Shown one piece after another: positions 36,422-48,884 of a stretch of DNA of 64,000 nucleotides; within the stretch, counting starts at the first letter, position 1; every line of letters begins with the position of its first letter. The notes beneath the pieces are model-generated. The model searched no databases, was not told the DNA's origin, and saw nothing but the letters and a program-made list of their open reading frames with translations. The stretch spans positions 868,001-932,000 of the forward strand of contig MCGE01000008.1 of assembly GCA_002105175.1 (NCBI GenBank). Direction: 5' to 3'. The translations under genes were made by a program, and so were the position numbers. This DNA comes from Absidia repens (lineage: Eukaryota; Mucoromycota; Mucoromycetes; Mucorales; Cunninghamellaceae).

Positions 36422-37636
36422 ATGACTCTAGCTGCTGTGGGTCAGTTCTGCGCTTCTTCTGTTATTGAAGCAAACAAGGCAATATGCTGTCAACTGGTGA
36501 AGCAAGCAGCCAAAAACGGTGCGAAGGTACAAAATAATAATAATAATAATAACAATAATAAATAGTATCCACACTGAATTGTGTCAAGTCTGGCTCATGC
36601 CCTCTTTATCTCTCATAGATGCTCTTTTTGCCTGAAGCGTCAGACTTTATATCAGAAACCAAAGAACAAGCATACACGTTGACTCATTCTTTGGAAGATT
36701 CAAGTTTTGTACGAGGACTTCGAGAAACTGCCCTGTCGGAAGGCATCTGGATTTCTGCTGGTGTTCATGAAAAGGTACAGTTTTATCGTATACAAAAAAA
36801 AAAAAAAAAATTCAAGCGCGACCTACATTCAGGTACTTTATCAAAGCTGTTTAACAATTTATTACTATTATTCCGTAGTGCGATACCAACCAGGAACGTA
36901 TTTATAATACTCATGTGGTGATAAACGAAGCTGGCGACATTACCTCCACCTACCGCAAAATACATCTGTTTGACGTGGATATCAAGAACGGACCTCGTTT
37001 AATGGAAAGTGATACGACTCAGGCGGGCCCAAAAGCGGTGTCACCGATCCAAAGTCCTGTGGGATCTCTGGGATTACAGATTTGCTATGATCTTCGTTTT
37101 TCCGAACTGTCTCTCCAACAACGACGTCTCGGGGCCCAAGTGTTGACCTTCCCCAGCGCATTCACCGTCAAAACTGGCATGGCTCATTGGGGTAAGAAAT
37201 ACACACGCGCACACATATATATAGGCGAGGTATATATAGACGGATCAAAGGTCGAAACAAAAAACTAACCGTTACTATATGGTATGCGGCTATAGAACCA
37301 TTATTACGAGCAAGAGCTATTGAAACGCAATGTTACGTTATGGCGGCAGCACAGGCGGGACAACACAATGCAAAGCGAACTAGTTATGGACATGCAATGG
37401 TAAGTGACCGAGATGAATAGTTCGTCTCCGCATCCTCTCAACAACCCTGCATATTAACATTTTTCTCTTCTTCTTGTTAGATCATCGATCCTTGGGGAAC
37501 TGTATTGGCAAGATGCCCTGATACCGCGGTACCGAGTTTGGCTTTTGCTAGTATTGATTTAGATTATTTGGCTAACATTCGAATGGATATGCCAGTGATG
37601 AACCATCGTCGAAATGACATTTATCCTATTATTTAG
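36422..37636 (+). CDS. NIT1: NIT1-type carbon-nitrogen hydrolase (deaminated glutathione amidase family)
   Basis: Five exons (36422-36526, 36619-36774, 36879-37191, 37296-37399, 37481-37636) join in phase to 277 residues, the usual length. Nitrilase-superfamily amidases use a Glu-Lys-Cys triad. All three are visible: Glu in LFLPEAS, Lys in [10 protein letters not shown], Cys in [12 protein letters not shown]. Other family motifs: [21 protein letters not shown]...[15 protein letters not shown] and [21 protein letters not shown] fits the Nit1 branch (repair enzyme for deaminated glutathione) better than Nit2 omega-amidase. No targeting signal is obvious, so a cytosolic location is likely. Confidence 0.9.
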
Positions 37637-40600
37637 TATAGCGGTGTAGATTAGCTTGGTAATCCATTTGTGACATTGTACAATTAGAATACTCTCCCCT
37701 TTTTATTTCTATCTCATTTTATTTTATCAAATAAACCCTTTGACGTTTGACGCTAGTTGAAATCGTAGACTATATTATGTATGTATGCATTAATGTGCCT
37801 TTTGGGGAAGGTGATAGTGTGATAACAAACGAACTATATGTGTGGCATGGCGGCTTGATCTAAGCTGAGGCCTAAGATTTGCAGATATAATTAATCGTGT
37901 TGCTTTGGATGACATAAATGTAACAACTTGTGTGTCTTTTATATCATGTACCTAGAGCGTTTTGTGTGCCAACGAAGGAAGATTTATAGCATATTATATA
38001 AAAATTCGTGTGAGCAGTATATTGTGAACGGCTTTTAAGGCTAGGTGTTTGATCTGAATGACAGTACTGGAATACATCCAAGCTTAATATTAAATGACTT
38101 AGAAGGCAACGTAAATCGCTCTATAGTTTCGGTTACACTCACAATATGACTTCGCTCAATTTATATGATTGTTAAGGCAGGGATATGCCAATCTTTGATG
38201 TCATGCGATCTAAGAATGACAACTTGCCTCCAGGTCTCTAAAGGGAAGTGGTCATAGTGAGTGAACTAGATATCATACATTTGGTGAAAACTCACAAGAC
38301 AGCCACAATCGCTACATTTTTTATTTATTCAATGGGCAATAGGATGGTTCATAAAAAATACATATTTATTGATGCATATTGGTAGATACTAAAACTAAAG
38401 ACTAAGGGTTTCTTGGTAATTAGAGATCTAATGGGAAGATCTATTGAAATAGGAATCAAGAGGGAGACTAAAGTGGGCTTTAAGGAATGGTTGCAAAATG
38501 GGAGAAATTATACTATACAAGACAGGAGAATTACAAAAAAGTATCTTTATTATTAAAACACAACAACGGACAACAGTAATCGAACGGGATTGATGGTAGT
38601 AAAAAAAAAAAAAAAACATTGTGCTAAACATGAGAGTGACTAATGAAACATATTTCGTTGAAAAAGTAAAAAGATACATATTTATTCAGATGTAGATACA
38701 GACTATGGACAAACTATACCAATATAAGATAATAGAGTCTTCAAAAACTCCAACTAAAGGAGGGTCCGAAATCCTGAATCCAAAATGAAAGGGTATCCCC
38801 ATGCATGTTGTAATCCCTGAGCTGAAAACCCTTCTAAACTAGTCCTGACGCTAATCTAAGTCCAAAAATACCCCATAGAAGTTGAATGATGAAAAAAGAA
38901 AGAGAGCGAAAATGTGAGAAAATAAATTTTCACGTGTGCGGAATATGAAATAATTTATGTATGTGGTAGGTACGTAGGTCCTTTTTTTTGACTACTCATA
39001 TTGATTCAAAAACGGAAGTTCTCACTTTTCTTTCTCCCTCTTCGTTTTACAACATCATTAACACGGTCGTTCTATTTTATAACAGTAATATAACCGTCAT
39101 CATTGACCCGCGACAGCATAGTTATTATCTTCTGTTGACGTCTTTGCACCAAATGGAGTAATTCGGCCCTAGTTTAATTCGCCCCCCCGTCACTGTAGAA
39201 TAGTTTGTAACTCATTGTAAGATAGCTTACCCTATTTTATGAAACCAGCTTATTTAACGTGTTGTTTATTATACAAAACGATACCCCGAGTCTCACACAC
39301 TCCACACTCCACACTTCCCCCGCATGCACCCTAGATTGTCTCACGTTTAGATACATGCCATGGTATTATCGTGAGACTAGTATAGCTTAGTTGACATCTT
39401 TTACATTTGCATTTGAATAAAATACGACTTGTTTTTTTTTTTTTTTAGTTTTAAATTGTCCCTCGTATGTTTAGTTTGTCTTTTCAAATGTCTATATCCG
39501 AATTGTACTGTGCAATGCTTGTATGGCGAAAGAAAAAAAAATGAATGTGTGTGCAAAAGAAAATAGATTGGACATATATGAGACAACATCGATCAACCGT
39601 CATGCTCAGCGCTCCAGCTATTGTCTACTGGGGTTTAAACTATTGAGGTGGGAAGAATTTTTTGACTGGATCTAGAATATGGCAGTAGTGGACGCATGAA
39701 AAGGAACAGCAAAGGAAGCATAAACAAGGTCAGCGAAGGACACACAGAAAATGAACAGCGGAGGATGTATAAAAAAATATGCACCGATTAGCGTAAAAAA
39801 GTGACGTGCACTAGATGCTATTTTGTTTACCTGCATGACAGTCCTTTTACATATTTTTTCTGGTAAATCTCTTGTAGTTGCAATTCCTTGACCCCTTCGC
39901 CAGACCAAGCAACTTCAAATGGCTATGGCATTTTTTACTTTGTTTGGAAAAAAAAAAGAAGATGGTGTTTTCTTCGTTTCAGTGTTGAATCGAGGCCTCG
40001 GCAGTTCAACACTAAATATAGTACAAATAATGTCACTACAGCAGGCAAATTTAAGTAGACCTTCACTGCTGGTGATAAAACGAGGGGAAGAGCATACTTT
40101 CCATGTGAGTTATAATACAAGTGTATATATTAGGTCAAATTGTATAACTAAATTGTGTACCTCATTCCTCTAATTTATGCAAAAAAAAACAAAAAGCAAA
40201 AGTGATTACTGGTTGTGTCAGTTTTTAATAAAACTCAAATGAAGCAAGTCCGCTCATAAATCACCGTTGACAGTATCATATCACGATATAAATTAATAAA
40301 TTCATGAATACACAAACAGTATCTATCGTATTAAATGCTACAAATGATATTCGAGCTTATCTATCATAAAAAAAAAAAAAAAGATCTTCCACCCAAAAAA
40401 ATCACCCAACAGGACCATAAAAAAGATGGCATGATACATGAAAAGACAGATTGATAAAAATAAAATAAAAAGACAAGGTTTTTATTTGGTATGATATTCG
40501 CAAATAAACAAAACACAAAATCATGTTTTGATAGAATCAACAAATATGTAAGTAAAAAGGAAAGAGAAAAGAAAACCCAACTATAGCTAAACTATACTAT

Positions 40601-40851
40601 ATACACTACACTACACTGTATATTATACTATGCTATGCTATGCTAATGACAAAAAAAAAAAAAAGACATGATATAAAAAAAGCAAAAAGGGAATAAAAAG
40701 TAAAACTATGTACCAGAAGAGTGAGAAGAAAAGAGAGCCCATGGGCCGGGAGGGATGCATTTTTGTTGGGAACGTTGATAAACAGACGGCGCTGTCAGAA
40801 ACAGACAGACTAATGATGGATCAGTTGTATGGGAGAAGGCGAGAGAAACTA
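37637..40851. other. Gene-free region with single repeat copy and hairpin
   Basis: About 3.2 kb. A repeat arm runs from roughly 37850 to 38960 (- orientation) and is best conserved at 38625-38960. Further right are a compact inverted repeat at 39981-40013, microsatellite-like CTACACTA/TGCTATGC runs near 40600-40640 and A tracts. ORFs at 39672-39908 (-) and 39919-40173 (+) show no domain and are not called as genes. Confidence 0.55.
38625..38960 (-). repeat. Interspersed repeat copy C (-), unpaired
   Basis: Same block order as the other minus copies: ACATGAGAGTGACTAATGA, GACTATGGACAAACTATACC, AATCCTGAATCCAAAATGAAAGGG-like, ATGCATGTTGTAATCCCTGA, TTCTAAACTAGTCCTGACGC, GAAAGAGAGCGAAAATG, TTTTCACGTGTGCGGAAT. 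A weaker extension continues leftward with ACTACCATCAA-type sequence shared with copy B2. No + strand partner was found nearby, so this is half of a paired element. Confidence 0.85.
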
Positions 40852-42377
40852 TCACTTTTCTAACGTAGAAGAAATGGACGGTTTGGGTGCCACCAGTAGA
40901 CGAAGAATCATTAGAAAGAGAGCATACACAGACAGTCCGACGGAGAGCGGGATGATTTGAGTCGCAGTAGAAGAAGAGACAAGGGCACGGGGAGAGTCAC
41001 CATACACAAGTGCTGAGATCGTCGTTGATAATAAATCCAAAGGAGTCGTTGTTCCCACTGATGCCGCCATGGCCCATTTTTCCCACAATGCCACACCAAG
41101 TAAATAAGGAATATAAAGTAGGGGAAGCATCCAAAGCACAGTCCATCCATTCGAATGATATTTCGTTTTGAGTTGTTGGTAATGATGATGGTTTGCAGAT
41201 ATGTTGTTGTCAGGAGATATAAATGTTGATGATGGTGGTGGTACTGGAGCCGGTTGCACAGCTGCCCCCGCTGTTGCGGAAGCCTTACTATTACCGGATC
41301 GAGGATGTTTTCGACGATAGCTGGCTAGATCACGGGACAGGGTGTCCACTTTGGCAAGAGATGAATCCAGTCGTTCAAATGAATCCGTCAACGACAATGT
41401 ACTACCATCCAGTTGAGGTCGATGTTTCCCATTGCTGTCTTTTTCTACATGCGAATCATAATCGCTACTGTTGCTGCTGCTGTTGTTGTTGTTGTTACTG
41501 TCACTGTGATGGTAATGTTCTTTTTCCAAGAAAAGAGGTGAGATAGTCCGAGACATTGGTGTGGTGAGACTGGAGGCTACTGGTGAAAATAATAGGCTGT
41601 CTTCGTCCAGATTTGGGGTTGATGTAGTGGATGATACAATAGAAGAGGCATTACTGGGAGATCTGTTGCGATGCAAGTAGTGTTGGTGCTGGTGATCTTG
41701 GTTGTGTTGAGCAAATGATTCCAGTGGTAATTTCTTCCGCCTCGGCAAGCGAGATCGACGGCGGGGGTCCTTGGTTACAGCAGCAACATCATCGACGCTA
41801 TTGAGTTGCTGTGGTGAATCGCAGTTGTCAAGTGTGTCAATAATAGTTGCAGTAGAAGACATTCTGGAAGTGTTGATGATGGTGGGGGAAGGAGCGGAAA
41901 TAATCCTTTCCAACGCTGTTGTAGACTTCTCTGCGTGGAGCGGCGATTTTGAATCCATAGATCTTGTCATCAGTGATTTGTTGCCGGTATTTTCATTCAT
42001 CACCGTCAGCTTATCCGATAAAGACGAGGAGGTGCTGTTAATAGCTTTGTTGGCTTCTCGGATCAATTGTGATAATATACCAGATATGCGGTTGAATTGT
42101 TGCTGCTCTGATGGATCGTCGTCTTCAACAAGAGATTCAGTATCGTTCGCAATGTTGATATTGTTGTAAGCATCGAAATCTCCAAAAGGTGTTTCAATGT
42201 AAGTCGAAAGATCGTCATCACGTAGTGTTGTAGCTGTTCCTATTTCGGTAGCGTTAAATATGTCAAGTAAGGAGTCACTGATTCTGGCGTAAGAGTTTTG
42301 AGTCTAATTAGGATAAAAGGACTGGGTCAATATAAAATAATGGGACAGGCTATATGCCTATATTCTTTACTTACCAT
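40852..42377 (-). CDS. Ser/Asn-rich protein with C-terminal membrane spans
   Basis: Unrecognised. Two coding exons, 42377-42375 and 42303-40852, give 484 residues. The first coding exon is the ATG alone followed at once by GTAAGT; the second opens TQNSYARISDSLLDIFN. Residues about 1-330 are polar with Ser, Asn, Thr and His runs, and a small helical patch (NRISGILSQLIREANKAI). A heptad-like helix (DSFERLDSSLAKVDTLSRDLASYRRKH) lies near residue 280. Two hydrophobic segments end the protein (LWMLPLLYIPYLLGVALW and LSVGLSVYALFLMILRLLVA) before a short tail (PKPSISSTLEK). The topology suggests a C-terminal hairpin anchor with a long cytosolic disordered domain, as in some organelle tethers; this is inference. 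Confidence 0.68.
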
Positions 42378-43809
42378 CTGTATTTAGGGTGTAAAATGTA
42401 TTCCCAAATATAAAAGGTATAAGATTCGGTGGTATCAAAATGTTGTGAAAAGATAGAGTCAAAAGGAAAAGAGAAAGGAAATGGATCCCCCCCAAAAAAA
42501 AGGAAAGAAAAACTCTTTATTTCTATATTGAAATCCCGATAAATAACCAAAGAGAAATGTGGGTCCTGTAGTAGAACCAGCAGTTTGTCATCCCTTTTTG
42601 CTTCCTATTTTGCTCATATTGGATAATAAAAATAAAAACGTACCTACTATTTGATATTGTATTTCTTTTTTAAAGCAATTATACAACTCTATATTGATTT
42701 TTCTCTATCATGTACCATAGTTCCTATTTTTTTTTGATATGCCGATCGACGTCAAAGCTTTCTTCGAGCTATTTTTTCTTTTGATGTTTTCTGAACTGCA
42801 GGGCATCATGATTGACATACATAGTCACCGGATAATTTTTGGAAACGGATCCTTAATATAAATGCATGTGCCCATCTCAAGGCACGCATGCCTTATGGAT
42901 CAAGCGAAGGAGTAATGAGATAATATGTTGAATGATTTTAGAACAGTGGTGGTTCTTCGAATTTTATTAAATGCAAAAGTATAAGTTTACCATTTTTTAT
43001 GGCACTATAGCATCTGATAGACATGTAATGACATCTCATATGCCAATCAATTGTCGATCATCTTTGCGTCAATATTCAAAAGTCCGCTCACGCAATTTTT
43101 GCTGGTGGTCCATCGGGCAGGCCTCGGAACACCCCCACTTTATACATCATTGAATTATAAACATTCTCCATTATGTATCATATTAAAGGAATGATCCTCA
43201 TAGAGGTATTAGATACATTAACAAAAGCCATCCAAATTTGTACGTATTATATTATGAAATGTAATTTACTCTACCAATCCCCCCCTTCATTATTTTCGTC
43301 TCAAAGGATATCTCCATTCTTCGTTTGGCCAATTTCGTGATGTCATAATTTGTTTCTTCAAAAATGCTAGATACATGATCTGACAATAGATGGACTCAAA
43401 AGTGTTGTCACGGGAGCTATTTGTTAAGTCACTGCTTCTTTTTTTATGTGTCCATCATAACCATTTTTTACGCCACTCAAGAAATTCCTCCTACTTCCCC
43501 ATCCCTTTTTTTTATTTTATTTGGATCCCAGCAGACGAAGCACCGAATAGGACGGTTGGTTATTGAAAAAGGCTGCTCACAGATGTGCAAAATGGGGTAC
43601 GTAGGCAGCAAAAGTCCCTAATATGCTTATATTTTTCTACACATACAGGCAAACCAGTGTTTTTGTGCATACACATATATACTAGTATATAATATTGAGT
43701 GCTGAGATTGAGTCCTTGCCCTTAAATTATGTCCTAGGCGTACCTTCGATCAAATCAGTGTTATTAATTATGGTTCTGCACTGATGTAATAAGCCTTGGT
43801 GTAACAAAA

Positions 43810-44180
43810 AACAATTGAACTCCCGCCCACGTGAATTTATTTGCAGCCTTTTTTTTTTTGTCGCTCTCTTTTCTTTTCCTTTTGCTTCCTTTTTTTTTCA
43901 TCATTCAACTCCTTTGGGGTTATAGTGGTCTTAGGTTAGTGTCAGGGCTAGTTTTGAAGGGTTTCCAGATCAGGGATTACAAGATGCATGGGGAACCCCT
44001 TTCATTTTGGATTCAGGATTTGGGATCTCCATTAGTTAGCGTTTTGGAGCCTCCATTGGTTCAGTTCAATGTTAGTGTTAGTTTATCCATAGTTTGTCTC
44101 TATATCTGAATAAAATGTGTCACTTTTTAAATGCTCCAATGACAAAATGTCCCATTAGTCTCTCATGTCATGAGCAATAG
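43810..44180 (+). repeat. Interspersed repeat copy D (+), unpaired
   Basis: Starts with GAACTCCCGCCCACGTGAAT, then a T/C tract with CGCTCTC, TGTCAGGGCTAGTTTTGAAGG, CAGATCAGGGATTACAAGA, TGCATGGGGAACCCCTTTCA, TTTTGGATTCAGGATTTGGG, and closes with CCCATTAGTCTCTCATG. It is the best match to the family consensus. Downstream, decayed sub-blocks repeat the CAATAAA...TAGTCTTTCTTATG pattern. No inverted partner was found. Confidence 0.88.
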
Positions 44181-45204
44181 ATCCCTATTTAACTGTTGAC
44201 CGAAGTTGTGCTTCAATAAAAATATCGTTTTATAGTCTTTCTTATGTTTATCCATTCATATGGGGGTTGACTATTTTTCAGACCTCTCATTAGCGTCTCT
44301 CCTGCTACCTCCAATAGATCCTTTGTGACAATAATACACCCGCCTTTAGTTTAGTGTGTATTGCTATGCTTTAATAGAATATGCCATTTTATTACCCATG
44401 CTATATATTATATAATGATCCAAGTCTTTATTGCAGATATTTGCAAGTGTTCTACCAAACACATACTTTCTACCTCACCTACTACGACCATTTTTCCTCC
44501 AGAGCCCATGAGACTGGTTCGCAGTTCTGACCACTTATTATAAATCATAGCTTTATTAGTGCTCTACGTTTTATGTTAACCACCTAGACCTTGTAGCCAG
44601 CGTATCATTCATTATAAATAATTTTTATCTTCACTAAACTGTACATATGTAGTATGTATCCAGTTTATTTTTTTGTTGCCTATGGTATAATGAAAACAGA
44701 CGTAAAAATCCAAGCAAAAATCAGTTGAACGACAAGTGGCTTTCCACCAAGGCATGAAATGGCTGATGCGTCAATATCTATCTTGGGGCGGGGTAATTCA
44801 TACACACAATTATTTCCGATCGATACAACATTGAAAATGCAAGTAAGCCCCAAGGGTCTCCATTATAGTGCAAAAATGACAGGACATCTAATTCCTATCC
44901 CATAAAAACCCCACACTTCAACGATTAAATTCTGCATATTCCTTCTTGTCAAATTTAGGAGTATGGAGTGGTGGTGTCCTAAGTCTTCCTTTTTGTTCAT
45001 GGATTGAAAGCTGTACTGAGTGGCCAGCTTATATATAGAAAGAGGATCAGGTCACTGCAAACTTGGGGAAAATAGCCATGATTTTTTATAAAGATGTATC
45101 TCTAAGGGTCAAAAGTTATCGGATATCTTTTTTTTTTAGTTTAAAAAATAAATAAATAAATTATTAAGTGTACATATTGGCTCAGCTTTAGTGTTGGGCT
45201 CTGC

Positions 45205-45680
45205 TGTGCGCCTCAGACGGGATTTCAATAGCTTGTTTAGACCCAATGAAAAAATGTTAGCCTAATAGTCTCAAATGGCACAAAATGTCACTGGACGACG
45301 CCAAATGACTTCACCTATATTCTGATCACTTCAATTTTCACCATCTCCAGGTGGAATTTGAATAACCTCTAACAACAACACCTCAAAGTGGTGTGTGTGT
45401 GCACTTTTGCGGGAAGGTATCAGTTTACAAGCACTGAGAACTTAACAGTGCAAGCTCTGTAAACTTTATTACGCTTAAAATTATTTTTATCAAGATACCT
45501 AAGACTCCTTTAAAAATTACGTTGAGAGGTGGTGAAAATTGAAGTGGTCAGAATATAGGTGAAGTCGTTTGGCGTCGTCCAGTGCCATTTTGTTCCATTT
45601 TGATCCTGTTAGGCTAATATTTTTGCATTGGGCCTAAGCAGGCTATTAAAATCCCGCCTAGCTGCGATTTGGGCAAAAAC
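45205..45680. repeat. MITE-like hairpin element with ~140 bp inverted arms
   Basis: Left arm (about 45215-45350) and right arm (about 45530-45668) are near-perfect reverse complements. Examples: left GGACGACGCCAAATGACTTC against right GAAGTCGTTTGGCGTCGTCC; left GACGGGATTTCAATAGCTTG against right reverse complement GGCGGGATTTTAATAGCCTG; left TTCACCTATATTCTGATCAC against right GGTCAGAATATAGGTGAAG. The spacer of ~180 bp has no ORF. It is unrelated to the other repeat family. It sits about 130 bp upstream of the PPR-like gene start. No clear target-site duplication was identified by eye. Confidence 0.8.
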
Positions 45681-45810
45681 GGGGTTTATATTTTTGTCGT
45701 TAAGGGTGGTGTGTGAAGTCACAAAATAAACTGTGCAGGCTGTGCTCCGGGAACCTATTTCTTTTTTTTTTTTTTTTTTTTTTCTTTATCTGCTTTTTTT
45801 TCCAACCATC

Positions 45811-48463
45811 ATGTTTAGAAAAGGTTCTGCGATCAACAATGCTATTGGGCATATCTCTAGAAGGTCAAATAGAGTGACTATGCAAAGTAAGTTACATGAG
45901 CTAGCAGCTATTGCTGTATTGGACACACTTACTGATTAACCTTGATTTGTTTTTGTTTTTTTTAACAGACCTGGCTCTCCGTCCACTATCTTATACAAGC
46001 AGCAAGAACGCTATGTCTACCAACACGACAATTCCTCCACCACCCACTCCCTCTTCCACTATTGAAACGTCGACCAAGTTAGGCACCAACAACTTCAATC
46101 ACACCCACAAGCCAACGGCAACTCAACAACAACTCTATGAAACTCTGGCTCAATACAGAGCTGTGGGTAATGTCAAAGGAGCCCTCACCCTCGTCCGAAA
46201 AGCTCAAGAAAACAACACAGCGACTTCAACAATGTACAGTCAACTGTTGAAAATTCTGAATAGTACACCTCTCGATATTGACACAAGTGCACTTGTCGCT
46301 TCTTGGTTTTACTCACCTGATTATCCTCTCCCCCCTGACGTCAAAAACAACTGGACAGTCTGGCATCAGGTCTTAAAACTTGGCTTCCGACTAGCTCCCA
46401 CGTATAGAAATGATGATATGCGTGCCCTTGTTGAATCATTCACCGGCACTTTTGATTTGGCGACGTTGACTGATGATGAATCTTGGGGGCTCCTACTTCG
46501 GGTAAATGATCCATAACAAAAATATCGAGAAAAATGCATCGCCCTTGACTCACCTTTTTCCTATTTCTTCTTTGACGCACAGGCTTACGGAATCCTCGGT
46601 AAAAAGGATCGGATCACTGAATTAATATCGAAACTCACCACGGAACCTCAGTATGCCCACATCAAACAGTCATATTTGCAATCCTATGCTGCTTTGGCTT
46701 ACGCATCTACAGGCTCTTATCAAGAAGTGGACAACTTAGTGGAATTGCTGAAACAAAATGGAAACCTAGATGAAAAGCTTCTTCAAAAAATTGCACGTGC
46801 GTATGGATTTAAAGGTGATGTGCCTCGGACTCAACATTATGTGGAATTATGCAACACATTGTATCCTGAATCTGGAATCAACGCCACTTTGCAAATGATC
46901 GCCCACAAATCAGCCCTGATCAACTATTACCATTCTCTTGTCAAGTCTCGAGGTGTTCGGGGTCTACCGCTCAAACCAACGAATTCTCCGGAACTGAATA
47001 ATTTACATGCGTCTTGGGATGCTTTGATGGCTCAAAACGAAGGCAAACTCGACAACATCACACAATGCAACATTATCCTTGAATATTTGACAACCGCCAA
47101 TCGCATTGATCCCCATAAATATCCTATCAGCAAAGCGAAAAAAATAGTGGACGAATACATGCCAGCACATGGAATTAAACCAGATGAAATGACATGGAAG
47201 ACTTTACTCATTGGTTATGCAACAACACATGAATTCAAAAACGACACCAAGCAAAGCACTCGTTTGGACAAGGCACTGGTGATATTATCTCGTATGGACG
47301 AAGCAGGTTTTCATGCTGACCAATCTTGCTTCCATGCACTCTTCAAGGCGTGTAGTCCCTACCTTCCTGGTAAAGGGTATTTGTTTGAACACTTCTTCTT
47401 GTCTTCTCAATTGACAACTGCGCTGCGCTTCCGACCTAATCTCGATCCTCGTATTTTCGAACTGGAAGAAATCATGATGGCTAGCAAGATCCCTCACGAC
47501 CGCGTTACTATCAAATTGATGTTGACTGCTCTTGGTGCTACTGGGAAATATAAAGCAATGTGGAAACGCTGGCGACTTCTGAAATTATCTGGCCTTCAAC
47601 GGGATGCGGGCTTGTATCAACTTATTTTCTCTTTGGCTTCTTTGGACCCGGAACAATCTCAATATGCCTTATCTGTGACACGAAACGAACTCAGTCGGGA
47701 AATCAGCCACGAACGTATACCCAGGAACACTTTGGTGGCCATGCTGGATTGTGCCGTAACTGCTCAGATGCCTGATGTAGCTACATTGATCATTGGCGAA
47801 TTACGACGACAGGACTTTACATTATCATCATCTTCTTCAACATCAACACCAGCATCGACAAATTCTGCCGATACTGTTTCCTCCCAGTCTGCTGCTGCAA
47901 ACTCGTATGTGCCATTGTTGCGTGCTTGTTCTGCGATTCCTGAATTAGCATCTGAAGTACCGAAATTATTGAACGAAATGAAATCGAAACAAATCACCTA
48001 CAACGATTCCATCTGGAAAATTGTCATGTCTCACAATCTCCTACACGATGATGCTGGTGCTGATATACAAAGCATTCAACGTACATTCAACGACTTCACC
48101 ATGCAGCGATTCGAACAACGAGGAAAAATCCCCATCCCAGTGCGACAATCATCACCCATTATCCCCTTCCCCTCTGGACCTTACTCTAATGCGGATCGCT
48201 CGATGATCAACATGTATGTGGCGTCTTTGGTAGATGCGCAGGATGTGTCCTTGGTGTTTGACGTTTTGCGAACGATGGAAAAAGAAACTGAGAAGATTGA
48301 TTTGACTCGTGCAACTGTCCGTGGTGTGATTAAATTGGCTAGACAAGAAAAATCGACTACTGAACTGTCTTGGTTGGTGCATCAAATCTTACCCCGCCTA
48401 TCATCACAAAATTCAGAATTCAAACAATGGATCAAACATCTTCAAGCTACTGTACCAAAATAG
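45811..48463 (+). CDS. Putative mitochondrial helical-repeat (PPR-like) protein
   Basis: Three exons (45811-45886, 45969-46501, 46583-48463) join in phase to 829 residues. The N-terminus is a good mitochondrial presequence: MFRKGSAINNAIGHISRRSN, basic, hydroxylated and without acids, followed by LALRPLSYTSSK. The rest is almost wholly helical with ~35-residue spacing reminiscent of PPR motifs, for example YETLAQYRAVGNVKGALTLV, YAALAYASTGSYQEVDNLVE, WKTLLIGYATTHEF...LDKALVILSRMDEAGFHADQ and IKLMLTALGATGKYKAMWKR. Fungal proteins of this kind act in mitochondrial RNA maturation or translation. No specific yeast ortholog is recognised. A Ser/Thr/Ala insert (residues about 640-675) is low complexity. 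Confidence 0.75.
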
Positions 48464-48884
48464 ATTTTAGTTTTCCCCGCTCATCCTCCTCCCCACTCCT
48501 TTTTGTTTTTATTGTTACTTTTTTTAAATTTTTTTATTTTTACTATATATGCATTTTGTACACATAGAAATAGAACATATCATTTATTATTATCTTTACT
48601 GCATTCCAATAAAGTGTGTATCTTCAATGACTTGTGACTTCAAAATAGGCTTTTGTGTTTGTTATTAATTTTATTCTATTATTGTCACTTTTGTGGTGGG
48701 GATGTCCTTTTTGCCAAGTGACAAGGTACGTGCTTCCCATTTAAAAGAAGTGAGCGGTGTTTGAACCTGTTTATTTTTTCCAAAAAAAAAAAAGAAAAAA
48801 AAAGCGGGCGTCTCCCTTTTTTCCCTTGTGCACTCTCTTCTTGGTTTCTTCTAGAACATCCATTCTTCTTTCTTCCTCTTATTC
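48464..48884. promoter_or_regulatory. Intergenic region before the SOG2-domain gene
   Basis: 421 bp between two genes on the same strand. AATAAAG near 48609 may be the poly(A) signal of the PPR-like gene. A strong T/C-rich tract (48810-48880) precedes the ATG at 48885, a common fungal promoter/5' UTR feature. Confidence 0.45.

Larger units (their letters stand above)
42378..45810. other. Gene-free region with repeat copy and hairpin element
   Basis: About 3.4 kb. It contains a + oriented repeat arm (43810 to about 44640, best conserved to 44180) and an unrelated hairpin element at 45205-45680. A T tract near 45762-45783 precedes the next gene. Short ORFs have no recognisable domain. Confidence 0.55.

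Noticed and set aside
39672..40173. Two short ORFs on opposite strands (39672-39908 and 39919-40173)
   Set aside because: No domain, no conserved motif, no supported exon partner. One could be a relic of a gene, but nothing supports it.
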